A stretch of DNA of 64,000 nt from Isoetes taiwanensis (taxonomy: Eukaryota; Streptophyta; Lycopodiopsida; Isoetales; Isoetaceae), in the NCBI GenBank assembly GCA_021234155.1, contig JAJEKV010000002.1, positions 12,266,725 to 12,330,724 on the forward strand, given 5' to 3'. The position numbers and the translations under genes were made by a program. Shown here piece by piece: positions 24,091 through 36,025 of this stretch (within the stretch, counting starts at the first letter, position 1; each line of letters begins with the position of its first letter). Below the pieces are notes generated by a model, which was not told the origin of the DNA, did not search any database, and was given only the letters and a program-made list of their open reading frames with translations.

Positions 24091-26085
24091 TCTTCTCCGC
24101 CTAAACTTGGGTCTCCCAAGGTAATGTCAATGTTTCGAGTCCGCTGGCGCAGTCGATCAGAAGTTCGAGGGTGGAGAGTTGCCCGTCTGGTACGTGGACC
24201 TTCCAGAGGACCTTTGGGTCGAACCGCTTCCTCGAAGGTTTTAGGGCTCCATCTTCCGCATCAACGCCCCACTACCTCATGACATTGTGCAAGATCCTCG
24301 GTCCAACGATTAGGTATGAGGCCTCCAAAACGTGAAACCCCGCGGCTCTTGCCAAAGTTATTGTAGGGTTTACGCTATGGAGGTCGAGTTTTATTCCGCT
24401 TGCACCCGAGACATGGTCGAGAAGCCGCAGCTTGAAAACAAGAAGCAATAGAAACTGACGTAAATGGGGTTTGGATTTACCGAGGCAAAGTTTTCCAAGC
24501 AGCCCTCCCGAGGGCAAATCCCAATGCCTCCCTTCCCTTGCCCGGTTTCTATCCGATCGTTGAATCCACGCTCAAGTAACTTGCTTGTTTCGAAAGGTGT
24601 TCAAAAAAAAATACAAGATCTGGCCCGAGAACATATCAAACCAAGAAGCCCGCCCCGCAATGACCGTAGAAACCCAAGTGTTTTGTCGTTATTCGCAGCA
24701 TAAAGGTTCAAATGGAGATTTGACTTAGCCATGTCGTCTAAAACGTTGAATTACCCTAGGGACCAAGTTACACCTCCCATTTTTTGCAAAGAAAAGAAAC
24801 ACGAACCCTTTACATGGCAAATTTTCGCACCCTCCGCTAAGGCCAATTCACTACGAACGTGTTGGACATGAGCTACTTTGGCGCCCTAGTGCAAAGGGTG
24901 GTCTTCCCGCCAACGAAACTTGGTTTCCGTGGTAATGTCGATGTTTCGAAGTCCGCTGGGCGTACAGTCGATCACGCCCGGTGGGAGAGTTGCCCGTTTG
25001 CGGGCCGTGAACCTTCCCAATGTCAGAGGACCTTTGGGTCGAACCGCTCGAAGGTTTAGGCTCCGGGAGCGGCCAATGCCTCCCACTACCTTGCATGACA
25101 TTAAGTGCAAGATCCTGGTCCAATCTGACTCCCTATGGCCTCCAAAACATAAACCCCGTGCCTTGCCGCTATTGTAGGTTTAGGTTATGGAGGTCGAGTT
25201 TTATTCCATGTCACCACTTTAGACATGGTCGAAGCCAAAATTTGAAAACAAGAAGCAATAGAAAGACCGGCGAAATGGGGTTTGGATTTACCGAGGCAAA
25301 CTTTCCTACCGGTGCTCCGAGGGCAAATGCCAATGCCTCCTTCCCGTGCCCCATTCCTATCATGCCCGCTGAATCCATGCTTCAAGTAACTTGTTTCAAA
25401 CATGTTCAAAAATTCAAGATCCGCCTTAGAGAACATATCAACCGCAGTGTCCCCGCAATGACCGTGCTTAACCTAAGTGTTTTGTCGCTAAGGCAAGTTC
25501 AAAGGTGCCAATGGAGATTTGACTTCCCATGTCGTCCAAACATGCCATAAATTACCCCAGCCACCAAGTTACAACTGGCCATTTTTTGCGGCAAAGAAAC
25601 ACAAGACCCTCCACATGGCAAGGTTCCAACTCCATCAACATGCCAAGGCTAATTCACTACGATCGTTTGGACACGAAGCTACTTTTGCGCTTCCCCAGAT
25701 AGGGTGGTCTTCGCCCAAGAAACTTGGGCTCTGTGGTAATGTCGATGTTTCAATCCGCTGGCGAAGTCCGATCACAAATATGGGTGGAGGTTGCCCCAGG
25801 CCACGGGACCTTCCAGAGAGGACCTTTTGGGTCGAATCGCCTCGAAGGTTTTAGGCTCCGCCTCAAGGCCAACGCCCCCACTACCTCATGACATTGTGCA
25901 AGATCCTGGTCCAATCGGGATTAGGGTATGGCCTCAAAATGTAAACCCTCGGCTCCTTGCATGTTATTGTAGGGTTTACGCTATGGAGGTCAAACATGCT
26001 TTGGTCCGTTTCCACTTGGGACATGGTCGAGCACCACCTAGGCTTGAAAACACCTAGGCTCCAAGAAAACACCAATGGGGTTTGG
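24091..26085. repeat. ~800-bp tandem repeat, copy B
   Basis: Three units starting near 24,104, 24,908 and 25,722 correspond to those of copy A. The third unit contains minisatellite words (AACATGCCA, CACCTAGGCT) at sites where copy A has unrelated bases. See the findings. Confidence 0.85.
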
Positions 26086-27011
26086 ATTTAATCTCCTCCT
26101 AGTTTTGCAATTAAAAGTCTAGAGCACCTTGTCAATAGCAAAAATTGTTTGGGATCACTGGTTCGCCAATAGATCGAAACTGAGATTTCCCATCTCATGA
26201 CTCCCCATGCATGTTTAGAAATGGTCCACCTAGTTATCAAAGAAGTCGACTACGTTTTGGCCTCCAAAACGTAAACCCCGCGGCATTGCTAGGTTATTGT
26301 AGGGTTTACGTTATGGAGGTCGAAGTTTTATTGATTACTTGAGGCATGGTCGAAAGCCGCAGCGATTGAAAACAAGAAGCAATAGAAATTGACGAAATGG
26401 GGTTTGGATTTATCCTCCTCCCATGTCGCAATTAGAAGTCAAGAACACATTTTGTAGTAGCAAATTTTTCTGAAATGATTCGGGATCGCCAATAGATCCA
26501 AAGTCATTATTTTGGTTACCATGGCTCGCATGCATGTTTGAAAAGGTACACCGGGGATCCTGTGCAATTGACCACGTTTTGGCCTCCACAACGTAAACCT
26601 TACAATAACACGGCAAGGCACAGGGTTTGCATTTTGGAGGCCATACCATGGCCGTTGGACCAGGATCTTGCACAATGTCATGAGGTAGTGGGAGGGCGTT
26701 GACGCCTTAAGAGGGAGCCCTAAAACCTTCCACCCCTGGCCGGTTCGAAGTTGGGGAAGTGTGTCAGCGCTTTAAGTTCTTCAGATCCCTTTATTCTATT
26801 CCTTGCCAAACTCCTCTACCAAAAATTTCAAAGGTTATCATATTTCTTGCATAGAGTCCTAGTCATCATGTCCATGTCACCACCATCTAGCCATGTCATC
26901 CAAAATTTGCCAACATCACCCAATAAAAAGACCAGAGATGGACATCTTTTCATTTTTGGCCTAGTCAAAACTTGGCCTTGCTTTCTTGGCATGCCATGTC
27001 ACCACTTGGAG
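26086..27011. repeat. Truncated and inverted ~800-bp repeat pieces and spacer (copy B)
   Basis: Homologue of 13,216-14,155, including the inverted segment at about 26,578-26,735 (ACGTAAACC...CATGAGGTAGTGGGAGG). No gene was recognised. Confidence 0.7.
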
Positions 27012-27728
27012 TGCCACATGGGTTGCACATGCCACCTAGTCTCCAACATGCCACATAGTCTCGAACATGCCACCTAGGCTCAAACATGCCACATAGTCTC
27101 CAATATGCCACATAGCCTTAAACAAAACAAGGGGGCTCAAACATGCCATGGGGCTCAACATGCCACCTAGGATCCAACATGCCAAGGTGGCTCAAACATG
27201 CCAAGATGGCTCCAATATGCCACACGGGTTCCAACATGCCATCGAACATGCCAAGGTAGCTCAAACATGCCACGAGGGCCCCCAAAGACTCCACCTAGGC
27301 TCAAACATCCCAAGGCCACCTAGGCGCCAACATGCCACCTAGTCTCCAACATGCCACATAGTCTCGAACCCAAATATGCCAAGGTGGCTCAAACATGCCA
27401 CGTTGGCTCCAACATGCCACCTAGGCTCTAACGTGCCAAGGTGGCCCAAACATGCCACATGGGTTCCAACATGCTAGCTAGTTGGCTCAAACATTCCAAG
27501 GTGGCTCAAACATGCCACAAGGGCTCCAATATGCCACCTAGGCTCCAACATGCCACCTAAGATGCCAAGGTGCCTCAAACATGCCACGCGGACTCCAACA
27601 TGCCACCTAGGCTCAACCATGCCACCTAGGCTCCAACATGCCACCTAGGCTCCAACGTACCACCTAGGCTCAAACATGCCAAGGTGGCTCAAACATGCCA
27701 CCCAGGCTCCAACATGCCACCTAAGTCG
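27012..27728. repeat. CATGCCA minisatellite, array 2 (copy B)
   Basis: Homologue of 14,156-14,935, somewhat shorter because a few units near 27,030 are missing. Confidence 0.92.
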
Positions 27729-28273
27729 ATGTTCGAGTCTATTAGAAGAGCCAATTTATGGATTGCGGGAGATGCCCATTCGCTGCCACCATATGGAGAG
27801 GACATTTGAGACAAACTACTTTTCGAAAGGTGTTAAGGGTCCATCTTCCATCAAGGCCAACACGCCTCTCTAAGTGATATACTATGCAAGATCCCTGCTC
27901 AAAACGACTAATGATTGTCTACTTCCACACCAGTCAAATTTGCATTTTATGCCTTGAGAAATAAATGTGCACGAGGCTTCATTTGTTATTATTCAACTTC
28001 CATATTAATTGTGATGATTCAGTTCCCAAAGTGAAGTTTGTAATGTGGAATAGGCCTGACCTGCACCAATTTCGCAAAATATGATAAACATTTATGAAAT
28101 TATCTTGTTCACCGCTGATTGCGGAAAGCGCTTAAAACACGTGATGTTTGCAATATACGTAATTGATCCTTGTGAATTTATTTCCTGCAGATTGTTCAAG
28201 AACACTTGTTCAGAGGGCGGCATCAAGGATTTTATCGAAATATAATGGAGTTTTGAAGAGGATTATCATCCTA

Positions 28274-31200
28274 TCCTATATTATAATGTTGTGTAATGGA
28301 CCAATTTTCCTAGATCCAATGGTGAGGTTTGATCACTTGATCCTATGGCTAAGATTTAACAATCTCTAGATCCGATGGTCGAACAACACATTTTTAGGTC
28401 TATTCCTTCTAACTCCGATGAGCAAAAAGACCAAGGCGCTCTAATGGCGTAGAAGACGCGAGCCCGGCTCTTGAGAACTCTCGCAACAACAACAGTCAAT
28501 GAGGTAGAGCATCGGTTGAGAAACTACGAGGTAGAATAATCGCCTTCCAAAACAGCCCTCCGAAGAACATAACTTTTCTGCTTTCAATTAAAACAAAAGG
28601 CAAGGATGTTGTAAAAGAATTGAAGAAACGACTCAAAGAAGAATTCAAAGTCAAACTCCTAGCTCGACAAGAAGCTCATTCTTTAGCGCGCTTTTAAACT
28701 ATCTAGGCAGATGGTATATTGTCCTCATTTCATTAACTCTCGAAGTTTTCTTTCCCGCTATTTTTGTAGAACAAACAATTAGCTTGATGGGGATGCCGTT
28801 GGCTTGGATACGTCAATCCTCCTTGCTGGAGCTGGCTTTGAACTTTGTCATGTGGTAATGGGTTTGATTTGGCATTTTTAATAAATGTAATGGAAAAATA
28901 CTGTACAAGGTTAAAAGGCTTGAACTTTTAGTAATTTGGTTACAATTTCAAGAACGAACAGGGGATGATGTGCAGGAAATGCATTTAAATTTGTAGATTC
29001 TAGAATAGAGGAAGTAAGTACAAGAGTAGCAGAGGCATCAAAGGAAGATGTTGTTATTGTTGTAAAGTTGCTTGCATTGCATTGGAGAACTAGGGCCATG
29101 GCACAGGGTGTCCGTATATGTGTGTTTTCATTTTTTTATGCTGATACATTTAACCAAAGGGAGCGGTTGCTTTTCTAATTTATAGACCTGTATTGTCAAA
29201 TGTGCCAGAAACAATGTCGGGACAAATATGGATTCAAGTGCCATTGTATGAGCGAGAGCCATTAGCGCCAACTGCAGGTATTCGATCAAAATCCTCACCA
29301 CTTTGTTGGTGGGTATCCTGAATAATTTGAAACTGCTTTTATGGAGCATATGAAACATAGCCATCATTTTTAGAGTAGCAGCCGTTTTAGTTTACAGTGA
29401 TTATATTGCAGATCGTCATCATGTCCGTATGTATTCTACAAAATGGATCCTCTTGACTGAATTTGTTAAATACTAGGGAAAGACTGGAAAGTGTAAAGTT
29501 GAGGAAACCCCTGAGGTTGGTTCATTACTTATAATGATAAGGAGCCTGGAACTCTGCTCAAGGAAGGTTTGAAAAATAAGAGACAAAAAGCTGAAGTTGC
29601 AGATGCAGACAGACATGAGAGAATGATTGCTGGCCAGATTGAAAGGGCTGTCAAATTCACGAAGTTAGAGTCTCCCGAGGAGGATGTTTCTTCTTCCTTG
29701 CCATTTGATGAGGAAAACCAGAGGACTTTTTAGGGAGAATAAAAGATTGAAAAGATTGCCTTTTCTCTTGGTGGATTAAAACCACAAGCTCCCTCCAACA
29801 GTGATGTTGTTACCCATAATATTAAACCAACGATTTTTGAAGATGAAGAAGAGAAACTAGGGGGTAAATGTGATAGGCTTAGAGACTGGATAAAATTTAA
29901 CAGCTTCGAGACACCGTCCATTTCTCTTCTCATTTTTTTTTGGATGTAGGTCTTTTTCCAGCAGGTGATGATGACAAAAATCGCTGGTGATGGTGGGAGC
30001 TAAATGCAGTGAACATAATTTAGATGCCCAAAACTCGCAACATGGTCAATGAGGAAGGTCAACTTGAAGATGCAGCAGAAAGACTTGAAATGAGTTGCTT
30101 CTGGATGACTCAATAACCAAGGAAGGAAAAGGGAAGGAAGAAGTAAAAAATTAAGTGTTTGTTAACATCTGTTGAACATTGCACACATGACTCACAAATA
30201 AGTGAAATTATAAAGATGTTAATTGCTACAAGGCCATTTATAATAGATGTTAATGCAATTTGTTGATACTTCATACAGAATGTATTTAGCCGTGGACCTG
30301 TTTGACACAAGCATTCAGTGTCTCTATTGACTTCCTGCAAGAACTTTGTTATTAATTCAGACATGGTTCCTGCCTTGGTATCTATATCTATGAAGTCACT
30401 TCAAGTAACATGCTTTATCTTATTACTTTGTTTAGCAAGGCTACTACGTTTAGAGTAGGCATGTACCGTAGTGGATTGCAAGTCAAACGGAAGTTATGGG
30501 GCTACAGTAGGAGCATACAATTATTCTGTCAAAAGGTATGTCTTAGTATTGTCAGCATCAAGCCACCGATAAGGTTTGCTTCTTTATGGATAACACATTC
30601 TTATAATCAAATGACCATTTGAATCTTTCAAACGCTAATGTATAATGGTTATAATCGGCAATATCTTTGTGAGTTAGCATGGACTAAAGAAATCTCTTTG
30701 CAAGAAATACAATTCTACCATAAATTGCAACATTTTTGTAATCCATGCACTATTTGATAGTAATAGATGATTTGTTTAATGCAAAATGCAAAACAACAAT
30801 TCATATAGTTAAGACAATATCAAAGCATTGCTTCATGGCAACATTACATGATGGAAAATATTGCATGATGCTACATCATGAGATTTGGCACATGATATTA
30901 CAACCATAATGAGTTAGCATGGAACTCGAAAAGAAGTATCCATGCAACAAATATAGTTCTACCATCATTTGCAACAAATGTAGTTCTACCATCATTTGCA
31001 ACCCTTTGGAATTTATTTGTAATGCATGCACCATTTGATAGTAATAGATAATTGTTTAATGCAAAATGCAAAACAACAATGATTATCATATAGTTAAGAC
31101 AATAACACAGCATTACATATGTTGCAAGCTCTGTCTCCGTGCCCGTGTCATGGACAAATATTACATGATGGTACATCATGCGATGTGGGCCAAATGATAT

Positions 31201-31343
31201 TACAACTATAACAAGAATGTCTTCTACAAGCAGTCTAAAGGTCTTTTTATTCAAACTCAAACTTACAGGTTTTCACCCTTTGTTCAAACTAAAAACTTCT
31301 AGGTTTCCAACTTATGCCCAGCAACGCTGGGCACCTTAACTAG
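28274..31343. mobile_element. Helitron carrying a KIN17 fragment (copy B)
   Basis: The 5' end is TCCTATATTATAATGTTGTG, after A. The 3' end has a perfect hairpin, GCCCAGC-AAC-GCTGGGC (31,316-31,332), then ACCTTAA and the terminal CTAG at 31,340-31,343, followed by T. These ends are nearly the same as those of the Helitron at 52,062-54,789, so they belong to one family. It has no Rep/helicase. The 545 bp before it (27,729-28,273) hold no recognised gene. Confidence 0.88.
29186..29870 (+). pseudogene. KIN17: Captured KIN17 gene fragment (copy B)
   Basis: Clearest copy of the captured gene. Order on the plus strand: zinc finger YCQMCQKQCRDKYGFKCHC followed by MSESH; QVFDQNPHHFVGGYPE; HMKHSHHF; VAAVLVYSDYIADRHHVRMY; STKWILLTEFVKY; GKTGKCKVEETPE; WFITYNDKEPGTLLKEGLKN; HERMIAGQIERAVKF; and a FSLGGLKP / IFEDEEEKL segment. 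This is the KIN17 order from zinc finger through winged helix to the coiled region. In-frame stops (after SESH, in PE-F, in KY-GK) and shifts show it is non-functional. The N terminus before the finger and the C-terminal KOW-like tandem SH3 part were not seen. Confidence 0.88.
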
Positions 31344-33750
31344 TTGTAGATGATAATTCTTGATCTTAGAAATTGGTCCGCTGTCAGTTTCAATTCAAAA
31401 AAGATGCCAACACATAGAGGTTTCCGACAATCTCTACAAGTTAAATGAACGAGTGGTGCCGCTTCTAAGCTATAAAGTTTTTAATAATGTCAATTCATTG
31501 GAGGAGTATGGAGTAATCCCTCCGTTTTTGTTGCAGCAAGGTCGTTCGGACATACTCTAGAACTTGTCCATCTCCATCGCTTTTGCTCGTCATCCAGTTT
31601 GACATTCCCCATCTTCTTATAATATAGGGGCATTTTCATAAGTATCAAGAAATATGGGACATTTTAAAACTTTTTTGAGTTTAAATATGCATCCAAGCAG
31701 TAGTTTAACCAATGGCTTAGATGGATGGCATAGATCTTGATCTCCCTCCTATTCTCTGATTGGCCCTTAGAATTGACGGTGGAGATTGGCGGTGAGATCA
31801 ATGGCTAAGATGTCGATCCATGTCCTGTAATTTCATTGGTTGCCTCTCGCATTAACACCGGGTGCCTTGTGTTTTTCCTTTCCCTCCTCGCCGCCTTGTG
31901 TTTTTCCTTTCCCTCGAATGGCTATGGCGCACAGAGGTATCCGACATGCACCTTGTGCATGCTGCCCTGCTTCAGTGGTGATCCGACCACAAATCCAGTC
32001 CCCTGGTCACACTGGCCGGCCTCCCTGGATTCGACCAGGCCATACACCCCATGTTCGAAGCAAAGGAAAAAAAATCAGACAATGGGGAGATTCCTTTAAC
32101 CGTGATCACTTTTGGTGGCCCTAGAGTCTAAAATGACATTCGTAGATAGATGCGATGAGTCGAAAGTTAAAACTCGAGAATTGTTAACGAAAGATATTGT
32201 CCCCAAATCGCCAGGTTTTCTCAATAATGAAAACCTGGGGCCTCTCATAGATTTCTTAGATAATCCGCCATGGACGTTTTCACGCGTCGGGTAGAAATAA
32301 AGTTGAGCTCTAATTGTCGCCATATCTCTGCGCAGCCCAAAGAAAATCCGGAGACCACCATAACTGAAGGGCATCCGCATCCGATCGATAGGTTCCATGG
32401 GCATGGCGTAGAGTTTCGATCCGCCACGACGGGGATCCCCGCCTCGCGTGAACAAATCGTATGGATTTTCAAGGCCCGAATCAAGATTCCGGTCCTAGTG
32501 ATATGCCGCATGCAAACAGACATCCAGAAACCAGCCAGACATCCGGCCGCCCCTTGTTCCCTCCGTAAAAATGCCTCTCTTGGCTATGGCGATACCAAAT
32601 CGGGTAATGGTGCTCGCCCTGCGGCACATGGAGTAGAGTATGCTTTTGGCTCATGAATACTCGCTAGTTCCGTATTGCCTCGATTCGTGTTTCGAAGGGA
32701 ATATTATTGGAAACAACCGATTTGGAGTCGGATGAGGTAAGAGAATTCATTGAGCATGTGTCTTTAAGGTATACAATTGATTCTTACCATCCGACACAAA
32801 TAATCACGCTTAGGGTTTCAAATTTTACCAACCACAAAGCATTCTTACCTGACTTGTGAGCTAAAAATTAACAGTAACTCCTATATGCTCGAGGTTTCAT
32901 ATATAGCTCATCACATCGGGCCATCTCCTCGACTTCCGCATTCTCTATTCTGGTTAGTGGTGCGTGCCTTTCAGCCCATATAGGAAAGTTCTTAGCCCAT
33001 ATAGGAAAGTTCTTAGTCATCCGCTTTGGTTTTTTGACATCTAAAATTGGTTGCAAAAGCCATTCGATACAAATGGATGCTTTAGATGTTTCTACCGGGT
33101 CGCATCCTTCAAGGCTTTAGATGTTTCTACTGCTTTACATTGTGGCTTTCTTCTTTCAAGGCTGCAAAAAATGGGTGGAGAGGCTCGCCAAAGCAGGCCT
33201 TTTGCACTTTTCCTACTTGTGTCTTCTGCTATCGGCTTAAGATTGGAAATAAAAATCTCTTTTCAGACGGGGTCTTCTCTGACTGCCTTAAGATCGAAAT
33301 AAAAAGCTTCCTTTTTCGAAGTTTGTGTTAAAATTTTGATCTCAAAACTCGTAAATTTCGTTGTAACTTCTATTGCAATTATTGAAATTTGGCCTCTAAA
33401 ACAGGCCTAAATTTAATGAACTTGGTTGGGTTCAATTCCCAAAAAGACTTTCTTAGCTTGGATATGCTTAGATTGAATAAACAAGAAAGAATAATAAAAT
33501 GATGTCTGATGTCATGTTTAAAATAAAATATGATTATATTGCCTTCTAGATTCTAGTGAATACTGGATTTTTTTTATTTTTTTTTTAAAATATATGCCAC
33601 GTGTCACTACATGATTGGTTAAAGACAACATTTATTTTTCTTATATGTCATAATAATGCTTTTTTATTTAAAAAATAACTTGTAGATTTTATAGTAACTA
33701 CATACCATATTGTGTAAAAACAATATATGAATTTTTTTCTCAAAAGACTA
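31344..33750. other. Unassigned interior of the large transposon (copy B)
   Basis: Homologue of 18,559-20,990. Frames at 31,840-32,124 and 32,270-32,656 differ from those of copy A through indels, so no gene is called. Confidence 0.5.
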
Positions 33751-34380
33751 TTGTAGATTTTTTTTGAAATTACCTATATTTTTATGAGGAAAACAATAAT
33801 GGAAAACAATGGCACCTTTTAAAAACTACATATGGAGACAAAATATCAACATAGAGAAAATTGGAAACATTTGAAAACAACAATTATTTTTAAAATAATA
33901 CATATGAATTTCTTGAAAATTACATATCATTTTTTGGGAAAACAATGTCGACTTTAAAAAACTACAAGTGGAGAAAACAAAACAACACAAGTGGAGAAAA
34001 CAAAACAACACATATTGAAAAGGAAAAAACAACTATTTTTTTTCGGTTTTTCACGTGTACTAATATTTAAACCTACATGTGTTTTTTGGAAGATAAACAA
34101 CGCGTGGCTCCTCAAAAAAACAACAGTCAAGAAAAAAAACTACACGTCGAAAAAGTTCGGTAAAAACAACAGTGAAAAAAAAGACACGTTGACAAAAAAA
34201 CAAAAAAGTGCCAGAAAAACCACCGTGGGAGTTTTTGGCCAAAAACCACTGTCTGTTTGTGCAAATCCGGATAAACGGGCCACGTGGACTTTTGGGGCCA
34301 TTTTGGTGTTGTTTTTGGCATAAAACAACACTTCCGTACAAGTAAAAAACAACTGTGGACCAAAATTCGGGGTCAGTGTG
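33751..34380. repeat. Right subterminal repeats and right TIR
   Basis: AT-rich subterminal region present only once (copy A lacks it). It has a tandem AAGTGGAGAAAACAAAACAA repeat at about 33,966-34,015, and repeated AAAACAACAGTG / ACCACTGT words near 34,124, 34,161, 34,244 and 34,350. These are inverted relatives of CCACTGTTG at the left end. The TIR is 34,350-34,380, ending GGGGTCAGTGTG. Confidence 0.7.
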
Positions 34381-35500
34381 TCTATGGTCTTAAACAATCT
34401 CCTAGGGAATGGTATAAATGTATGGATGGATATCTTGTAGAACAAGGTCTTGAAAAGCTCAATTATAATGGTAATATCTATAGGTTCAAAATGGGAGATG
34501 CCTGGTGCATTATTGCTTTATATGTTGATGACAATATTATGATATCAAAGGGAACTCAAGTGCTAAATCATTGCAAAGATATCTTGAAGAAACGATTCCA
34601 AATGAGTGATCTTGGAGAGTTAAAGAGGTTTCTGGGCATAGATGTTTACAGGGACAGAAATCACAAGATATTAACTTTGAGTCAACAAGGGCATATTCAA
34701 AACATGTTGAAGAAATTTCATATGGAAGATTGCAATATGGCATATACTCCTATGGTTCCCCGGTCACGAGAATCTCTGCAGATATATGAGTCCAAAAACG
34801 TAAACCCGAAAAGCAAACAAATGGAGAAAATACCTTACGAAGTTTGATTGGTTGTTTGTCCTATGTAGCCAATTGTACTAGGCCCGACATTGCATTTGCG
34901 CTTAATATTCTCGAGGTACAATGACAAGGCTGGTAAAGGACACTGGAATGCATCAAAAAGGATTCTCAAATACTTGAAAGGTACAATGCATTTTGGTATA
35001 GTATTTAATGAAACCAACTTGCAATTGCAGGCTTATTGTGATGCTGATTGGGGAGGAGATTTAGACAAACGAAAATCAACTTCAGGATATGTTATTTTAT
35101 TAGGTGGAGCCCCCAAATGCTTGGAAGTGCAAGAAGCAAAGCAAAGATTGCTTTATCTAGTCTTTGGCCGAGTACAACTCAAAGCCACTCTCGTTGACTA
35201 AGGAACTTATTTGGGAAAGAAGGCTTATGGCAGAATTTGGATTTACTCAAAGAGGACCAACAATCATTTATTGTGATAATACTAGTTGTATTGCCATGTC
35301 AAAAAATCCAATTTTGCACGAAAGATCAAAACACATTGAGATGGAAGTTCATTTCATCAGAGATATGGTTAAAAAAAATCAAGTGCATTTGACCTATGTT
35401 AGTACATCTGATCAAAGAGCAGATATTCTTACAAAGGCATTACCATTATCCAGATTCCAGGAAATAAGGAAGTTATTACAATGTGATGACAGGGAATATC
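34381..35500 (+). pseudogene. copia reverse transcriptase C-terminal half and RNase H
   Basis: The text resumes exactly after the insertion with VYGLKQSPREWYKCMDGYL, then the catalytic LYVDDNIM and LKRFLGIDVYRD. A frameshift follows PYEV at about 34,843. RNase H begins with YCDADWGGDLDKRKSTSGY. After another shift come YNSKPLSLTKELIWERR, TIIYCDNTSCIAMSKNPI, HERSKHIEMEVHFIRD and RADILTKALP. All expected blocks are present but are broken across at least three frames, and a segment around 35,120 (normally SWCSKKQ---STTEAEY) is scrambled. Confidence 0.85.
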
Positions 35501-35859
35501 ACATGAAGAAGCAGAGTTTCATTAAAGTTGGAAATTTCGTGATTCCAATTTCTCATGAAATCAGTTTCTTCCCTGTTTTATCACACATTTATGGCTAGAT
35601 ATGGCACTATTTGCTTAAAAAGAAACCAGTTATCATGCAAAAACCGCTACATTTAATATAAAACAGCGCGGTTTTAGTTGTCAGGAAGAGAAGTATGGCG
35701 CCATTTACTTGGAAAGTATGAGGAAAAGCGGCCCGAGAACCACAAAAGCAGATATTGAATTGCCAAAAAGTGCCTAGCAAGCAAACAAAATGGCGCGGCC
35801 GCTCAGCTTTAACTTAGAAATAACCATTAAAGCAAATAGCGCCAACGCTTTTATTTGCT

Positions 35860-36025
35860 TTAACGGAAAGGAAGCAAATGGTGCAGGCCGCTATTTGCTT
35901 GAATGTGAAAAGCAAGCAAATAGTGCAAAGGCGCTATTTACTTCAAGGTGTAGAACGAAAGCAAATAGTGCGGTGCGCTATTTCATGCGTGAACGCAAGA
36001 CCAAGCAAATAGTGCTCTCAGCGCC
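35860..36025. repeat. Tandem hairpin repeats, AGCAAATAG-type (R1)
   Basis: About four imperfect inverted repeats in tandem, each AGCAAATAG(C/T)GC...GCGCTATTTGCT with a short centre, separated by spacers such as TGAATGTGAAA. They lie just downstream of the gene's 3' end (minus strand). A homologous array is at 50,998-51,155. Confidence 0.8.
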
